Below, one piece after another: positions 1-8,920 of a DNA stretch of 64,000 nt (the first letter of the stretch is position 1; each line of letters opens with the position of its first letter). The DNA is taken from positions 1 through 64,000 of the forward strand of contig JBFWQO010000012.1 of assembly GCA_050249415.1 (NCBI GenBank). The letters are read 5' to 3'. The DNA comes from CADEFQ01 sp050249415. GTDB lineage: Bacteria > Pseudomonadota > Gammaproteobacteria > Steroidobacterales > Steroidobacteraceae. A program made the position numbers and the translations under genes. The notes beneath the pieces are model-generated. The model made no database searches and had not been told where the DNA came from. It worked only from the letters and a program-made list of their open reading frames with translations.

Positions 1-3000
1 TGAAGGTAAAGCCGAACCCGGCATCGTGGCTGGTGCCCGCCCCATCGAGGTCGTGGGTCAGCAGCTCGAGCCGCGAGATCGGATCGTAGCCGTAGCGGGT
101 GATCGCGCCCGCCGCGTCGCGGTCGAGTTCGTCACGGCGCCACTGCGCGTCATAGAAGAGCGACGCGAGCGTCGTCGACGGGCCGTTCTCGGACAGGTGC
201 AGCAGCCGGTCGGCGGCGTCGTAGGCGTACTCGAAGAAGGCCCCGTCCGGGTGCGTGAGACGGGTGCGGTTGCCGTGCGCGTCGTAGGCCGAGGTCACGG
301 TGCGCGCCGTGCCCCCCATGTTGCTGCTCGAGCCGAGCAGGCGTCCGAACCCGTCGTAGCTGTTCGTCACGCCCTGTCCGCTGTCCGAACTGAAGCGCGC
401 GTGGGTCAGCAGGCCCCGCACGTCGTAGCCGTGGTACACGCTGTAGCCCGGCGCCCCGCTCGCCGAGGTCGGCACCGACTTCACGCGCACGCGGTTGAGG
501 GCATCATACGTGTACCCGATCGTGCGCCCGTCGCGCTTTCGGAGCGAGGTGCGGTTGCCGACCGCATCGTAACCGTACTGTTCGTAGTCGGTGGTGCTCG
601 ACTGGTTCGCGCCCAGCGTCGCGACCGGAAAGCGCAGCTTCGCGAGCCGATCGAAGCCATCGTACTCGAACGTGCTGAGATTGCCGTTCGCGTCCTTCAC
701 CGTCGCGCGGCTGCCATTGAGCCGGTAGGTGTAGGTCGCGTAGTCCTGCTGCAGGCTCGTGCCGTAGGCGCGCTGCACCACGAGCAGCTGCCCGGCGGCA
801 TCGTAGACATGGCGCGTGATCCGGTCCGGGCCGAAGGTCCCTGCCGTACCCAACGTGCAAGCGCTGCCCGGCAGGGCCAGGAACGCGGCGGGGTTCATCC
901 GGCGCGCCTCGCAGGCGAGGCGGTTTTGCAGGTCGAACGTGCGTTGCACGACGGTGTAGGGCGTCCCGCCGGCGGACACGGTCTCGCGCTCCCGATTGCG
1001 CCGCCCGTCATAGTCGTAGTCGATGCGGCGAAAGAGCGTCAGCGTGGGGTCGGTCGGACTCGTGACCGAGCCTTCGTCCACGTAGTTCACTTTGTCGTCC
1101 GAGTCGCGGAGGTCGAAATACCGCGCGAGCCGCACGCCATTGGCGTCCGCTGCGCCGATCTCCCAGGTGCGCCGGCCCTGCACGTCGTAGCGGAAATATT
1201 TGGCGTCGCCGTCACCGGGCAGCGGGCCGTCCTCGACCAGGACTCTTCCCGCGTCGTCGTAGGTGTAGTGCGTCTCGAGCGTCACGCCACGCGCCGCATC
1301 GATGCGACGCACGACGGAGGGCAGGAAGGTGTTGCCCCAGTAGTCGTACTCGGTGCGGATCTCCTCGGGCGTGCCGCAGGTGCTGGTATTGCCGCAGACC
1401 CGCACCACGGCGCGGCGGCTGAGTCCACCCGTCGTCTGGTAAGTGATGATCGTGCGCCGCCGCACGCCGCTCGCATCCGCCGGGTCGGTCTGCCCGGTGA
1501 GTTGGCCGGCGGCGTTGTACTGGAAGTCGGTCTGCCGACCGAGGCCGTCGCGATACCAGGTCGGCCGGTTGCACAGGATATCGAACACACCGCTGCCGCA
1601 GGCGCTCGTCGGGTAGTTCGCGGTCTCGGTGACGGCGCCGAGCCCCGACCCGGACTTCGGGGTCGTGGTCCGCGAGGTGATGTTGCCCACCGGGTCGTAC
1701 ACGACGCTCGCCTGGNNNNNNNNNNNNNNNNNNNNNNNNNNNNNNNNNNNNNNNNNNNNNNNNNNNNNNNNNNNNNNNNNNNNNNNNNNNNNNNNNNNNN
1801 NNNNNNNNNNNNNNNACCGCTGCCGCAGGCGCTCGTCGGGTAGTTCGCGGTCTCGGTGACGGCGCCGAGCCCCGACCCGGACTTCGGGGTCGTGGTCCGC
1901 GAGGTGATGTTGCCCACCGGGTCGTACACGACGCTCGCCTGGTTGCCTTCCGGATAGGTGATCTCGCTCAGCCGGTAGACGTCATCGAAGACGACCGCGG
2001 TGGCCCGTCCGATCGAATCGGTTATCTGCGTGATGACGTTGCGATGATCCCGGGTCACGAGGTCGTAGACCGTGTTGTAGCCTTCTGGGCCGGTCACGGT
2101 GACCCGGCTGTAGAGATAGCCGCTCGCCTGGCTGTCGTATTGCGGGTTCGTGTAAGCGTAGTTCCAGGGCACACCGTCCTGCGTGATCGAGCCGACGAGC
2201 GTGTAGCCCGGCAGCGCCGCGGCCTCGAACGTCGGCGAGGTCTCCCCCGGCCGCTCGAGCGACCCCGAGTACCGTTCGAGTGGCGCGCTCAGCGTGTTCG
2301 CGCACCCCTGGCATACGAACACGCGCCCACCGAGGTCCGTGATCGTCGAGCCGTCCAGGCTGTAGGACAAGCGGCCGAGCGGGGTCGTGGGCGCGGTGCT
2401 CTTGTACAGGGTCGCCTGGGCCGGTGAGCCCCAGTATCCGCTGGCGAGGTCGGCGGAATGGTAGGTGATCGCAATGAAATACCCGAGATTGCTGGTGACG
2501 CGGTTCGGTCGATAGTACGTTTGCTGAAACGGGGGCCCGGGCACGGTCACGGTGTCATAGGCGAACGTGATGACTTCGCCATTCGGGTAGCTCACCGATG
2601 AGGCGTAGTAGGTCATCGAGAACGGGTTGCCCGTGGTTTTGACCTGCTGGAGGTCGAACTGATAGCGCTCGCCCGAGCCGCCGCGCCAATAGACATTGGC
2701 ATTCGGAATGTAGACGGAGCCCGTCCCCGTCAGGCTCGTGCAGTCGAAGTCGGGGCAGCGGAAGGACTCCGAGGTCCCGCCGAGGGTATGGACGCTGAAA
2801 TTGGCCTGAACGAGTCCGCCGCCCCATTGCTTGCCCTTCACGTGCGGCGCGGCATTCTGCACGTAATCGAAGCGCAGATGGGGCGCGGCCGGCACCGACA
2901 GCACCGGGAGAGACAAGCCCGTCTTGCCGCTGATGATGTTCAGGCCATTGTGGTCGGTCTCGACCCGCAGCGGAGAGATCACTTCCGGGACCTCTTGCTG

Positions 3001-3108
3001 CGCGCGGGCGCTCGGGTTGAGCGCGAGCCACACAGTCGCGAGCGCGGCGTAAAGGACACCCGGGCGCAGAGTCGGGATCGCCTTCACGTTGAAGGTTCGT
3101 GTCCGCAT
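1..3108 (-). CDS. secreted RHS/YD-repeat protein (partial, interrupted by assembly gap)
   Basis: Secreted or surface YD-repeat protein whose C-terminal end lies beyond the left edge. The start at 3108 is 4 bases after the stop of the upstream gene and gives a leader with a hydrophobic core (YAALATVWLALN) and an alanine-rich cleavage region before QQEV. An N-terminal region without repeats is followed by YD repeats such as YDPVGNIT, YDAAGQLL, YDAVGNRT, YDALNRV and YDAHGNRT. The deposited frame breaks at a 100-N gap, but removing 227 bases (gap plus one copy of a 127-base duplicate) restores one open frame down to base 1. RHS proteins are known as cages for toxins or as adhesins; no toxin tip can be judged because the C-terminus is missing. 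Probably co-transcribed with the smaller RHS/FN3 gene upstream. Confidence 0.85.
1589..1715. repeat. 127-base duplicate, copy 1 (left of gap)
   Basis: Identical to 1816-1942 over its whole length and ends exactly where the run of Ns begins. A perfect 127-base match at facing contig ends equals a common maximum k-mer size of short-read assemblers, so this looks like an unresolved contig overlap rather than a biological repeat. Confidence 0.9.
1716..1815. other. assembly gap of exactly 100 N
   Basis: One hundred undetermined bases inside the RHS gene. The round length indicates a placeholder. The flanking 127-base duplicates imply that the true distance may be negative, that is, the two contigs overlap and no sequence is missing. 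Confidence 0.95.
1816..1942. repeat. 127-base duplicate, copy 2 (right of gap)
   Basis: Begins at the first base after the N run and repeats 1589-1715 exactly. Collapsing the two copies and the gap removes 227 bases (2 modulo 3), which is the shift needed to join the upstream RHS frame to the downstream RHS frame. Confidence 0.9.
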
Positions 3109-3112
3109 GGGT

Positions 3113-3907
3113 CTATTCGCCGGGGGGCGGCGCCGCGAAATTGCAGCCCCCGTTGCAGACCTGCACCAGCTTCGTCGGGGAGTAGCCGCTGCAGCCGGCC
3201 GCATTGCAGGCCTTGGCCCGGTATTCGTACTCGCCGTTCGGCTTGTTCGTGAAACTCCTGGACGTGCCCGGCCCGTCGTAGACCTTCGCGTAGGCACTCC
3301 CGTAGATGCTTTCCCACAACTCGTAGCGGGTTGCGCCGGTGGAGGACGCCCAGGAAATCGAGTAGTTACCGGTGTAGTTCATCAACGGTCCGGAAATGCT
3401 CGCCGGCGGCGCGGGCGGCCCCGAGGGCGCGAGATTGACGGTGATCGCGTTCGCGCCGATGCGATAGCCGCTACAGGCCGTGCCGTTGCAGGCCCGCACC
3501 CGGTAGTAGTAGGTCCCGTTGGCCTTGCCCGAGAGGGCCTTGCTGCTCGCCGTGCCGCTGTAGGCGAGCACCTGACCCGAGAAACTTGCATTGGTCGCTT
3601 CGTAGAGCTCGTAGGCGGTGACTGTGCCGCTCGCCGCACCCCAGGAGACCGTATAGTTCCCGGTGGTACTCCCCGAGGGCACCGTGATCGAGGTCGGGAT
3701 GCCCGGTGGCGTGCGCGTGGCGACTTGCGTGCGATTGCCGGCCGGGTCGAGCGCATAGGTGACCACGCTGCCATCGGCGGGGCGCGTGATCTCGATCAGT
3801 CGGCCGAGCGCGTCGTACTGGTAGTTCAGCGTACCGGCCCATGTCGTGGCGCTCGTGAACACCAGCAGCACGAGCCGCAGGCACGGCCAGAACGATCGCG
3901 TCGTCAT
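3113..3907 (-). CDS. secreted protein with one YD repeat and two fibronectin III-like domains
   Basis: 264 residues starting at MTTRSFWPCL, chosen because it gives a clean signal peptide (LRLVLLVFTSATTWA) and is preceded by a GGGAGAG ribosome site. Directly after the signal comes a single RHS/YD unit (YQYDALGRLIEI, then YALDPAGNRTQV), followed by two FN3-like domains of about 85 residues, each with paired cysteines near the end (RACNGTACSGY and KACNAAGCSGY). The order is odd: YD repeat followed by FN3 is what one expects at the C-terminal end of a long RHS protein, so this may be an RHS tail that acquired its own signal peptide. It lies 4 bases upstream of the large RHS gene and is likely the first gene of that operon. 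Function inferred only as extracellular. Confidence 0.75.
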   Translation of the reverse strand: MTTRSFWPCLRLVLLVFTSATTWAGTLNYQYDALGRLIEITRPADGSVVTYALDPAGNRTQVATRTPPGIPTSITVPSGSTTGNYTVSWGAASGTVTAYELYEATNASFSGQVLAYSGTASSKALSGKANGTYYYRVRACNGTACSGYRIGANAITVNLAPSGPPAPPASISGPLMNYTGNYSISWASSTGATRYELWESIYGSAYAKVYDGPGTSRSFTNKPNGEYEYRAKACNAAGCSGYSPTKLVQVCNGGCNFAAPPPGE

Positions 3908-3984
3908 GAATCCACTCTCCCGGCGCCCTCGTGATGCGGCATGGGGCAGGCGCGGCCGGATGACGTGCGCCCAAGTCTTACCTG

Positions 3985-4000
3985 AAAAGTACCCTGTCCC
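3985..4000. repeat. REP-like motif, possible RAYT-associated remnant
   Basis: AAAAGTACCCTGTCCC, continuing into TGAACCCCCG. It resembles the AAAAGT-N2-CCTGTCCC motif that I recall as typical of REP-associated tyrosine transposase elements in proteobacteria. Only one copy is seen here and no transposase is nearby, so the assignment is tentative. Confidence 0.35.
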
Positions 4001-4364
4001 TGAACCCCCGAGCCCCGAGGATGCCGCCACAACCGAGGAGGTGTCACGAAAAATATGTGTGACCCGTTGGTAGAATCACCCGCCCCAGCGCCCACTCTGG
4101 ATGAGGCGCGCGGCGCACTGAACCGGGCTTGTCTCGAGAAGACGCACCCGGAAGACCTCGCAACGGCCGCATTGAACGATGCGCCCCTGCAATGCCGACC
4201 ACGCCCGTGACCCGCACAGCGCCGTAAAAGTCCCGGCAGTATGCGACGCGTGACAACAATGCTTGCGACGCGCGAATGATTTCAAGCGCTCCGTTCGGGT
4301 CTGATGAGCCACCCCGAGCGCCCAGCAAGCGCGGCCGGCGCACAACCCGCCCAGGTCACGTCAC

Positions 4365-4399
4365 GCAACGCTCTCTGGCTGTTCGCTGTTCGCCACTGC
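4365..4399. repeat. degenerate heptanucleotide repeat A
   Basis: Read on the minus strand, directly after the TGA of the diguanylate cyclase, units GGCGAAC, AGCGAAC and AGCCAGA follow, then GAGCGTTGCG. The same 7-base periodicity and the AGCCAGA-GCG core recur at 30601-30696 and 32603-32690. Non-coding. Confidence 0.7.
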
Positions 4400-5620
4400 T
4401 CATCCCGCCTGCAGTTCCCGCGCGACGAGCACGGTGGTCGCCTCGCCGAAATCACCTTCGTCGAGCACGGCGTAGCGGTTGCGGCCCTGCTCCTTCGCGA
4501 TGTAGAGCGCGCGGTCGGCGATCCGCACGACGAGATCGTGCGAGGAATCGCGCTCCGGCGACATCGTCGCGACGCCGACGCTCACCGTCACGTGCGGCCG
4601 TGTCAGCGAGCGATCGTGCGGGATCGCGAGCGCGGTGACCGCCTCGAGCATCGCGCGCGCCACCTGCTCGCCACCCTCGCGGTCGGCGCCGGGCAGGATC
4701 GCGATCATCTCCTCGCCGCCGTAGCGTGCGACGCAGTCCCGCGGCCGCGAGCCCGCCGCACGGCGGATCGCGCCGGCGACATCGCGCAGGCACGCATCGC
4801 CGGCCTGGTGCCCGTAGCGGTCGTTGTAGGCCTTGAAGTGGTCGATGTCGATCATCACGACGGTGACGGTGTCGCGGTCGCGGATCGCCTGTTGCCAGAT
4901 ACGGTGAATTTCGCCCTCGAGCGCGGCGCGGTTCAGGAGCCCGGTGAGGCCGTCGTGCGTAGCCACCTCGTTGAGCAGCCGCCGGTCGAGGAACGCGACG
5001 CGATTGGCGTGCTCGAGCCAGTAGCAGCCCGCCCCCGCATAGAGGTTCGCGCACGCGAACAGGAACGAAAGATAGATGGCCGTCTGCGTCGGCAGCCCGG
5101 TGACGATCGCGGCGACGATGAAGCCCGCGAGCGTGAGGAGGTTGGTACGCAGCGCCGCCTTGAACGACAGGCCGAGCATGAAGTAGAAGAAAAATATCGC
5201 GATGATCAGGCGCGCGTAGACAAAGGAGGTCAGCGTGCCCTCGGCATTGACCGCGAGCACCACGGTCGCGAGCCCGTAGAGCGGCGCGAACAGGTGCACG
5301 AACGGCCAGTACCACCGGTAGAAGCGCCGCGACGTGAGCACGATTCCGGTCATCACGAGCGGAATGTGCACGCCGAAGCGGATCGCGTCCGGCACGCCGT
5401 GCGCGTTCGCGCCGATCAGCCAGCGGTCGAGTATCGCGAGCCCGACGATGGTGGTGAGCGCGAGACACACGCCGATGCGCACGAGCCGGCGGCGCGAGGC
5501 GCGATACTCGGTGACGAACTCGCCTTCGAGCCCGGGCGGGAAGCGCAGTGTCGGGAACCCCGTGCGCAGCGTGCGGGCGACGAGCGACTCACCTTCCCGC
5601 GGTAACGTCGCCGTCGCCAC
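4400..5620 (-). CDS. membrane diguanylate cyclase (GGDEF domain)
   Basis: 406 residues, GTG start. Makes cyclic di-GMP from two GTP. Residues 45-200 hold about six membrane segments with no named sensor domain visible; residues 215-390 are the GGDEF domain. The active-site loop is GGEEM at 301-305, a functional variant of GGDEF, preceded at exactly five residues by the product-inhibition site RPRD (292-295), so feedback control by c-di-GMP is expected. The DGLTGLLNR motif lies at 223-231. It starts 6 bases downstream of the stop of a 64-residue gene and is probably translated from the same message. No EAL or HD-GYP partner is in the window, so its target is unknown. Confidence 0.92.
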   Translation of the reverse strand: MATATLPREGESLVARTLRTGFPTLRFPPGLEGEFVTEYRASRRRLVRIGVCLALTTIVGLAILDRWLIGANAHGVPDAIRFGVHIPLVMTGIVLTSRRFYRWYWPFVHLFAPLYGLATVVLAVNAEGTLTSFVYARLIIAIFFFYFMLGLSFKAALRTNLLTLAGFIVAAIVTGLPTQTAIYLSFLFACANLYAGAGCYWLEHANRVAFLDRRLLNEVATHDGLTGLLNRAALEGEIHRIWQQAIRDRDTVTVVMIDIDHFKAYNDRYGHQAGDACLRDVAGAIRRAAGSRPRDCVARYGGEEMIAILPGADREGGEQVARAMLEAVTALAIPHDRSLTRPHVTVSVGVATMSPERDSSHDLVVRIADRALYIAKEQGRNRYAVLDEGDFGEATTVLVARELQAG

Positions 5621-5626
5621 GACGGC

Positions 5627-5821
5627 TCAGGGCGAGGGGGTCTCGTTCTCGCGCGGCGCCTTCACGCGGGTTCGCCAGATGTCGTACGGATCCCAGCCGC
5701 GGACGGCAGGCGAATCCGGCGCACGGTCCTTGCGCGCCGCTTCGGGCATCGTCGGTTCGTTCGCCGCGACGAGTGCGAGGGAAAAATAGCCGTTGGCCCC
5801 GGAGGGCTTGGTTGTTTTCAT
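5627..5821 (-). CDS. small hypothetical protein
   Basis: 64 residues, ATG start, charged and proline-rich, with a C-terminal half reading GWDPYDIWRTRVKAP. I do not recognise a named family, although the DPYDIWRTRVK stretch looks conserved-type rather than random. There is no signal peptide or membrane segment. A TAGAAT -10 candidate lies at 5869-5864, giving a leader of about 35 bases. It is followed after 6 bases by the diguanylate cyclase gene, which suggests a shared transcript. No function is proposed. Confidence 0.5.
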   Translation of the reverse strand: MKTTKPSGANGYFSLALVAANEPTMPEAARKDRAPDSPAVRGWDPYDIWRTRVKAPRENETPSP

Positions 5822-5947
5822 CGGCGGAGGACTCGTCCCTGATTCTGTCTGTTATCGGCGACGATTCTAGACCCGGGGCGCGACAATTGCGTGACAAATT
5901 CTGGACGCTGATATGTCAAATCAGGGAGTTGCTGCAAATTTTGTGCG
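5822..5947. promoter_or_regulatory. promoter region of the small gene and cyclase
   Basis: Lies between the gshA stop and the small gene, both read leftwards. On the minus strand it holds a TTGACA at 5919-5914 and a TAGAAT at 5869-5864. The two are not spaced as one promoter, but TAGAAT alone matches the -10 candidates found before the MATE gene (10803-10798) and the S46 peptidase gene (18365-18370). Confidence 0.35.
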
Positions 5948-7531
5948 CTAGTTCTCAAAATACCGGGCGAGGTACGCCTCGAAGGTCCCCGTATCGGCCG
6001 CCTCGATCGATTGCTGCTGTGCAATAGACGCCCCGGCCTCCCGCCGGAATTCGCCGAGCCGAGCCTCGTTCGGGGGGTACAGATCGAGGAAATAGGCCTT
6101 GTGGGCGCTCGACACACGCTGCGCGAAGTCGAAGAACGACTCGCCGGTCGTCTCGAGGTCCTGCAGCAGCCGCGCGGACGGCGTGCGCGCGACATCGCGC
6201 AATTTCTCCTGCTGCATCGCGAGCGCCTGCGCGTACGGCCGCGCGGCATCGCCCTGGTCGAGGATCTCGCAGAGGCCCGCCATGCCGTCCAGCAGCTCGG
6301 ATGCCCAGTCGACGAGGGGTACATCGCGCCCGTCGCGCGTGAGACGCAGCCCCGGTTCGCGACCGCGCCGCGCGACGACCACGTGGTTGCGATCGAGCGC
6401 TTCCTGCTCTTCCGTGCCGATCGGCGGGCTGTCGCGCAGCAGGCACAGCGCGAGGAACGCCTCGAGGAAACGCAGCTTCACCTGGTTCACGCCGACCGGG
6501 TCGAACGCGCTCACGTCGAGGGCGCGCACCTCCACGTATTCGACGCCGCCCCGCCGCAGCGCCTTCGTCGGACGCTCGCCGGAGCGCGCGACGCGCTTCG
6601 GGCGGATGTTGCTGTAGTACTCGTTCTCGATCTGCAGCAGGTTTGCATTGAGCTGGCGCCACTCGCCGTCGACCTGCACGCCGAGCGCCTCGTATGGCGG
6701 GTACGGCGTCTCGATCGCGCGCGTGAGATCCCGCACGTACTCGTCGAGGCTGTTCACCGAGACGGAGACACCGGCCTGCTTGCGGTTGCGATAGCCGAGA
6801 TCGCTCATGCGCAGGGACGTCGCATGCGGCTCGTAGGCCGTGCCCTTCGACAATCGCGGCAGTGTCTCGCCGCGCACGCGCAGGAACGATTCGCACACGG
6901 CGGGCGATACGCCGAACAGGTACAGCACGAGCCAGCCGTGCCGGCGGTAGTTGCGCAGCAGGTCGAAGTACGCCGGCGAGCGCAGCGCGATGCCCGTTGC
7001 ATGCGACGCCCGCAGTGCCGCATAGGGTTCCCAGAATTTCTCGGGAAACGAATAGTTGAAATGCACGCCGGAAATCGCCTGCATCACGCGCCCGTAGCGC
7101 ACGCCGAGCCCCTCGCGATAGACGGTCTTCATCCGCCCGATGTGCGAGCGGCCGTACTGCGCGATCGGGATCGCAGCGTCGCTGTCGATCCGGCACGGCA
7201 TCGAGGTCGCCCACAGGCGCTCCTCGCCGAGATGCCGATAAACGAACTGGTGCATGTCGCACAGGTACTGCAGCAATTCCCAGCTCGTCGTGAAGGTCGG
7301 CGTGACGAGCTCGATCAGCGCCTCCGAATAGTCGGTCGTGAACTGGCTGTTGGTGAGCGCCGATCCGAGCGCAAGCGGATGCGGAGTCGTCGCGATGCGG
7401 CCGTCAGGCGTGACCCGCAGCGATTCCTTCTCGACCCCCCGCAGCCCGCCCTGCAGCAGGTGGGCGCCGCCGCCGTTGACGAGCGCGGCGATGCGCCGCT
7501 CGAACGCGCGATCGATGGCGGGTGACGGCAT
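5948..7531 (-). CDS. gshA: glutamate-cysteine ligase
   Basis: First enzyme of glutathione synthesis: ATP-dependent ligation of cysteine to the gamma-carboxyl of glutamate, in the cytosol. At 527 residues it has the usual length of the proteobacterial GshA class. The N-terminal signature GLRGVEKESLRV (glutamate/ATP-binding region) and the segment LTNSQFTTDYSEALIELVTP are characteristic, as are HVHFNYSF-type residues (SGVHFNYSF) and VEVRALDVSAFDP. The ATG at 7531 starts 3 bases after the stop of the Mpo1-like gene, so the two are probably co-translated. The matching gshB is not in the window. Confidence 0.95.
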   Translation of the reverse strand: MPSPAIDRAFERRIAALVNGGGAHLLQGGLRGVEKESLRVTPDGRIATTPHPLALGSALTNSQFTTDYSEALIELVTPTFTTSWELLQYLCDMHQFVYRHLGEERLWATSMPCRIDSDAAIPIAQYGRSHIGRMKTVYREGLGVRYGRVMQAISGVHFNYSFPEKFWEPYAALRASHATGIALRSPAYFDLLRNYRRHGWLVLYLFGVSPAVCESFLRVRGETLPRLSKGTAYEPHATSLRMSDLGYRNRKQAGVSVSVNSLDEYVRDLTRAIETPYPPYEALGVQVDGEWRQLNANLLQIENEYYSNIRPKRVARSGERPTKALRRGGVEYVEVRALDVSAFDPVGVNQVKLRFLEAFLALCLLRDSPPIGTEEQEALDRNHVVVARRGREPGLRLTRDGRDVPLVDWASELLDGMAGLCEILDQGDAARPYAQALAMQQEKLRDVARTPSARLLQDLETTGESFFDFAQRVSSAHKAYFLDLYPPNEARLGEFRREAGASIAQQQSIEAADTGTFEAYLARYFEN

Positions 7532-7534
7532 GCG

Positions 7535-7852
7535 CTACCGGGGGGTGCGGCGCAGGAGCACGTCGCGCAGCATCGCAAAATCGCCGCGCAGGCTGTAGAG
7601 GGGGTGGCGGAACGTCGCCGGCCGGTTCTTCTCGAAGACGTAATGCCCGACCCAGGCGCAGCCATAAGCGAGGATGACGGCCGGCAATATGAGCCACCAC
7701 TCGCGCAGCGCGATGGCGGCGACCACGATCGCGAGCATCGCGAGCGTGCCGATGACGTGCAGGCGCCGCGACACCGGATGGCGATGCTCGCCGAGGTAGT
7801 AGGGGTAGAACTCGCGAAAGCTCGTGAAGCGCGCCGGCATGATGGTGGTCAT
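7535..7852 (-). CDS. Mpo1-like (DUF962) membrane protein
   Basis: 105 residues with two central hydrophobic segments (about 37-52 and 52-70). Conserved histidines typical of the DUF962/Mpo1 family are visible in HRHPVSRRLHVIGT and GHYVFEKNRPATFRHP. The yeast member Mpo1 is an Fe-dependent dioxygenase that shortens 2-hydroxy fatty acids; the bacterial role is not established, so only the fold family is claimed. It is the first gene of a two-gene unit with gshA, 3 bases apart. Confidence 0.8.
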   Translation of the reverse strand: MTTIMPARFTSFREFYPYYLGEHRHPVSRRLHVIGTLAMLAIVVAAIALREWWLILPAVILAYGCAWVGHYVFEKNRPATFRHPLYSLRGDFAMLRDVLLRRTPR

Positions 7853-7916
7853 CTTGCCGCGCCGGGCGCCGGGAGCGCAATTGCGGGCCGCGAACGGCGT
7901 CAGCCGGCCGCGGCCC

Positions 7917-8492
7917 TCACGGCCGTGCGAGGCAGCGGGCAGCGAGTTCCCGCAGCGTGTCGGGCAGGTCGCGCTTCAGCGCCGCGAGGACCAGCCATTC
8001 GGGGACCGGGTAGCGCGGCACGACCCGCACGCGATACCCGACCAGCGTCGCCGCCCCACCGTCGAGGGGCTCGAGGGTCCATCGGGCCGTGTGCTCGCGC
8101 AGCCCGCCGCTCACGTTCCTGATCCGCACTTCGTGCGGCCGCTCGTAGTCGGCGCGGAACACGAAGCGGATGCGCGGCAGGTACCAGCGGAGGTTCACGA
8201 CCTGTTCGATCAACTCGTAGCTCCCGTCCTGCGCGGCCCCGACGACCCGGCAGGACTCGAGCCGTCGCACGAATCGCAGCGCCTCCGCGCACGAGGTCAT
8301 GACCGCAAACACGCGCTCGGGCGCCGCATCGATCCGGATCGCCGCACGCACGGCGGGTGGACCTGCCCCGTCCGCACCGTCCGCGGCCGTCGCGACCAGC
8401 ACTTCGCCGGCGAGCACGCGCGTGCGCTCGGCGTCCGACAACGCGACGGCGGACAGCAGCGTGGCAGCGATGACGAGGAGCAAGTGCGGCAT
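7917..8492 (-). CDS. secreted START/SRPBCC-like protein
   Basis: 191 residues from MPHLLLVIAATLLSAVALS, chosen over an upstream in-frame ATG at 8522 because it begins directly with a signal peptide. The mature part reads as an SRPBCC/START ligand-binding fold: IRIDAAPERVFAVMTSCAEAL near residue 50, a central beta-rich region (SYELIEQVVNLRWYLP) and a C-terminal helix (DLPDTLRELAARC). Proteins of this kind bind hydrophobic ligands; the ligand here is unknown. Divergent from the DUF2845 gene, with 65 bases between the starts. Confidence 0.65.
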   Translation of the reverse strand: MPHLLLVIAATLLSAVALSDAERTRVLAGEVLVATAADGADGAGPPAVRAAIRIDAAPERVFAVMTSCAEALRFVRRLESCRVVGAAQDGSYELIEQVVNLRWYLPRIRFVFRADYERPHEVRIRNVSGGLREHTARWTLEPLDGGAATLVGYRVRVVPRYPVPEWLVLAALKRDLPDTLRELAARCLARP

Positions 8493-8544
8493 GGCGTGCG
8501 ACGAGTATGCCTGCCCGGTCATTGTCGGTTCAGGTGCCGCGCGC

Positions 8545-8550
8545 TACCGT
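8545..8550 (+). promoter_or_regulatory. -10 candidate TACCGT, leaderless start
   Basis: TACCGT followed by 7 bases and the ATG at 8558. A TTGTCG at 8522-8527 is 17 bases upstream, a plausible -35. Transcription would begin at or next to the start codon. Confidence 0.45.
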
Positions 8551-8557
8551 GCACGCC

Positions 8558-8920
8558 ATGAGGCGCCTGTCCGTCCTCGTTCTCGCCGCCCTCACCTGCG
8601 CACCGGCCGCGTGGGCAGACAGCTTTCGCTGCGGCCAGCGCCTCGTCGTCGAGGGCACCACCCGCGGCGAGGTCGCGGCCTGGTGCGGCGCGCCGACCGA
8701 CGTGCAGGAACGCCACGCCCTGCGGCCGCCGATCCTCTGGTACTACGGGCGCCCGGTGCGTATCGCGGGCGGCCCGTACATCGAAGTCCTCGTCGAAACA
8801 TGGACCTACAACCTCGGCCCCCACAAGCTGATGCGCCGACTGACGATCGAGAACGGTGAAGTCGTCGAGGTCGAAACGCTCGGCTACGGCTATCGCGAAT
8901 CGCCACCCCGATCCCCATGA
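8558..8920 (+). CDS. DUF2845-type secreted small protein
   Basis: 120 residues. The ATG at 8558 is preferred because it begins a signal peptide (MRRLSVLVLAALTCAPAAWA) and sits 7 bases after a -10-like TACCGT. The mature part has two cysteines (SFRCGQRL and AAWCGAPT) and the G-x4-EV pattern of DUF2845 proteins, which resemble the SmpA/OmlA fold of small periplasmic proteins (inference). The last bases overlap the next gene as ATGA, so the acetyltransferase is translationally coupled. Function unknown. Confidence 0.7.
   Translation: MRRLSVLVLAALTCAPAAWADSFRCGQRLVVEGTTRGEVAAWCGAPTDVQERHALRPPILWYYGRPVRIAGGPYIEVLVETWTYNLGPHKLMRRLTIENGEVVEVETLGYGYRESPPRSP

Larger units (their letters stand above)
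3908..4399. other. 492-base non-coding stretch
   Basis: No supportable gene. It should contain the promoter of the RHS pair (leftward). Two overlapping leftward open frames of 89 and 99 codons are present, but neither resembles a known family, shows a signal or has a clear ribosome site. Visible structures are a REP-like motif at 3985-4000, a short inverted repeat GTCAC...GTGAC around 4043-4063, and the heptanucleotide repeat next to the stop codon of the diguanylate cyclase. Confidence 0.6.

Noticed and set aside
1589..1942. 127-base direct repeat as a biological tandem repeat of YD units
   Set aside because: Exact identity, abutting Ns on both sides and frame restoration on collapse fit an assembly overlap better than repeat biology.
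4041..4066. GTCAC...GTGAC inverted repeat as a CRP site
   Set aside because: Half-sites are in the wrong order and spacing for TGTGA-N6-TCACA.
4044..4345. Two overlapping leftward frames of 99 and 89 codons
   Set aside because: No recognisable family, no ribosome site, arginine- and cysteine-rich shadow-like composition, and they overlap each other in different frames.
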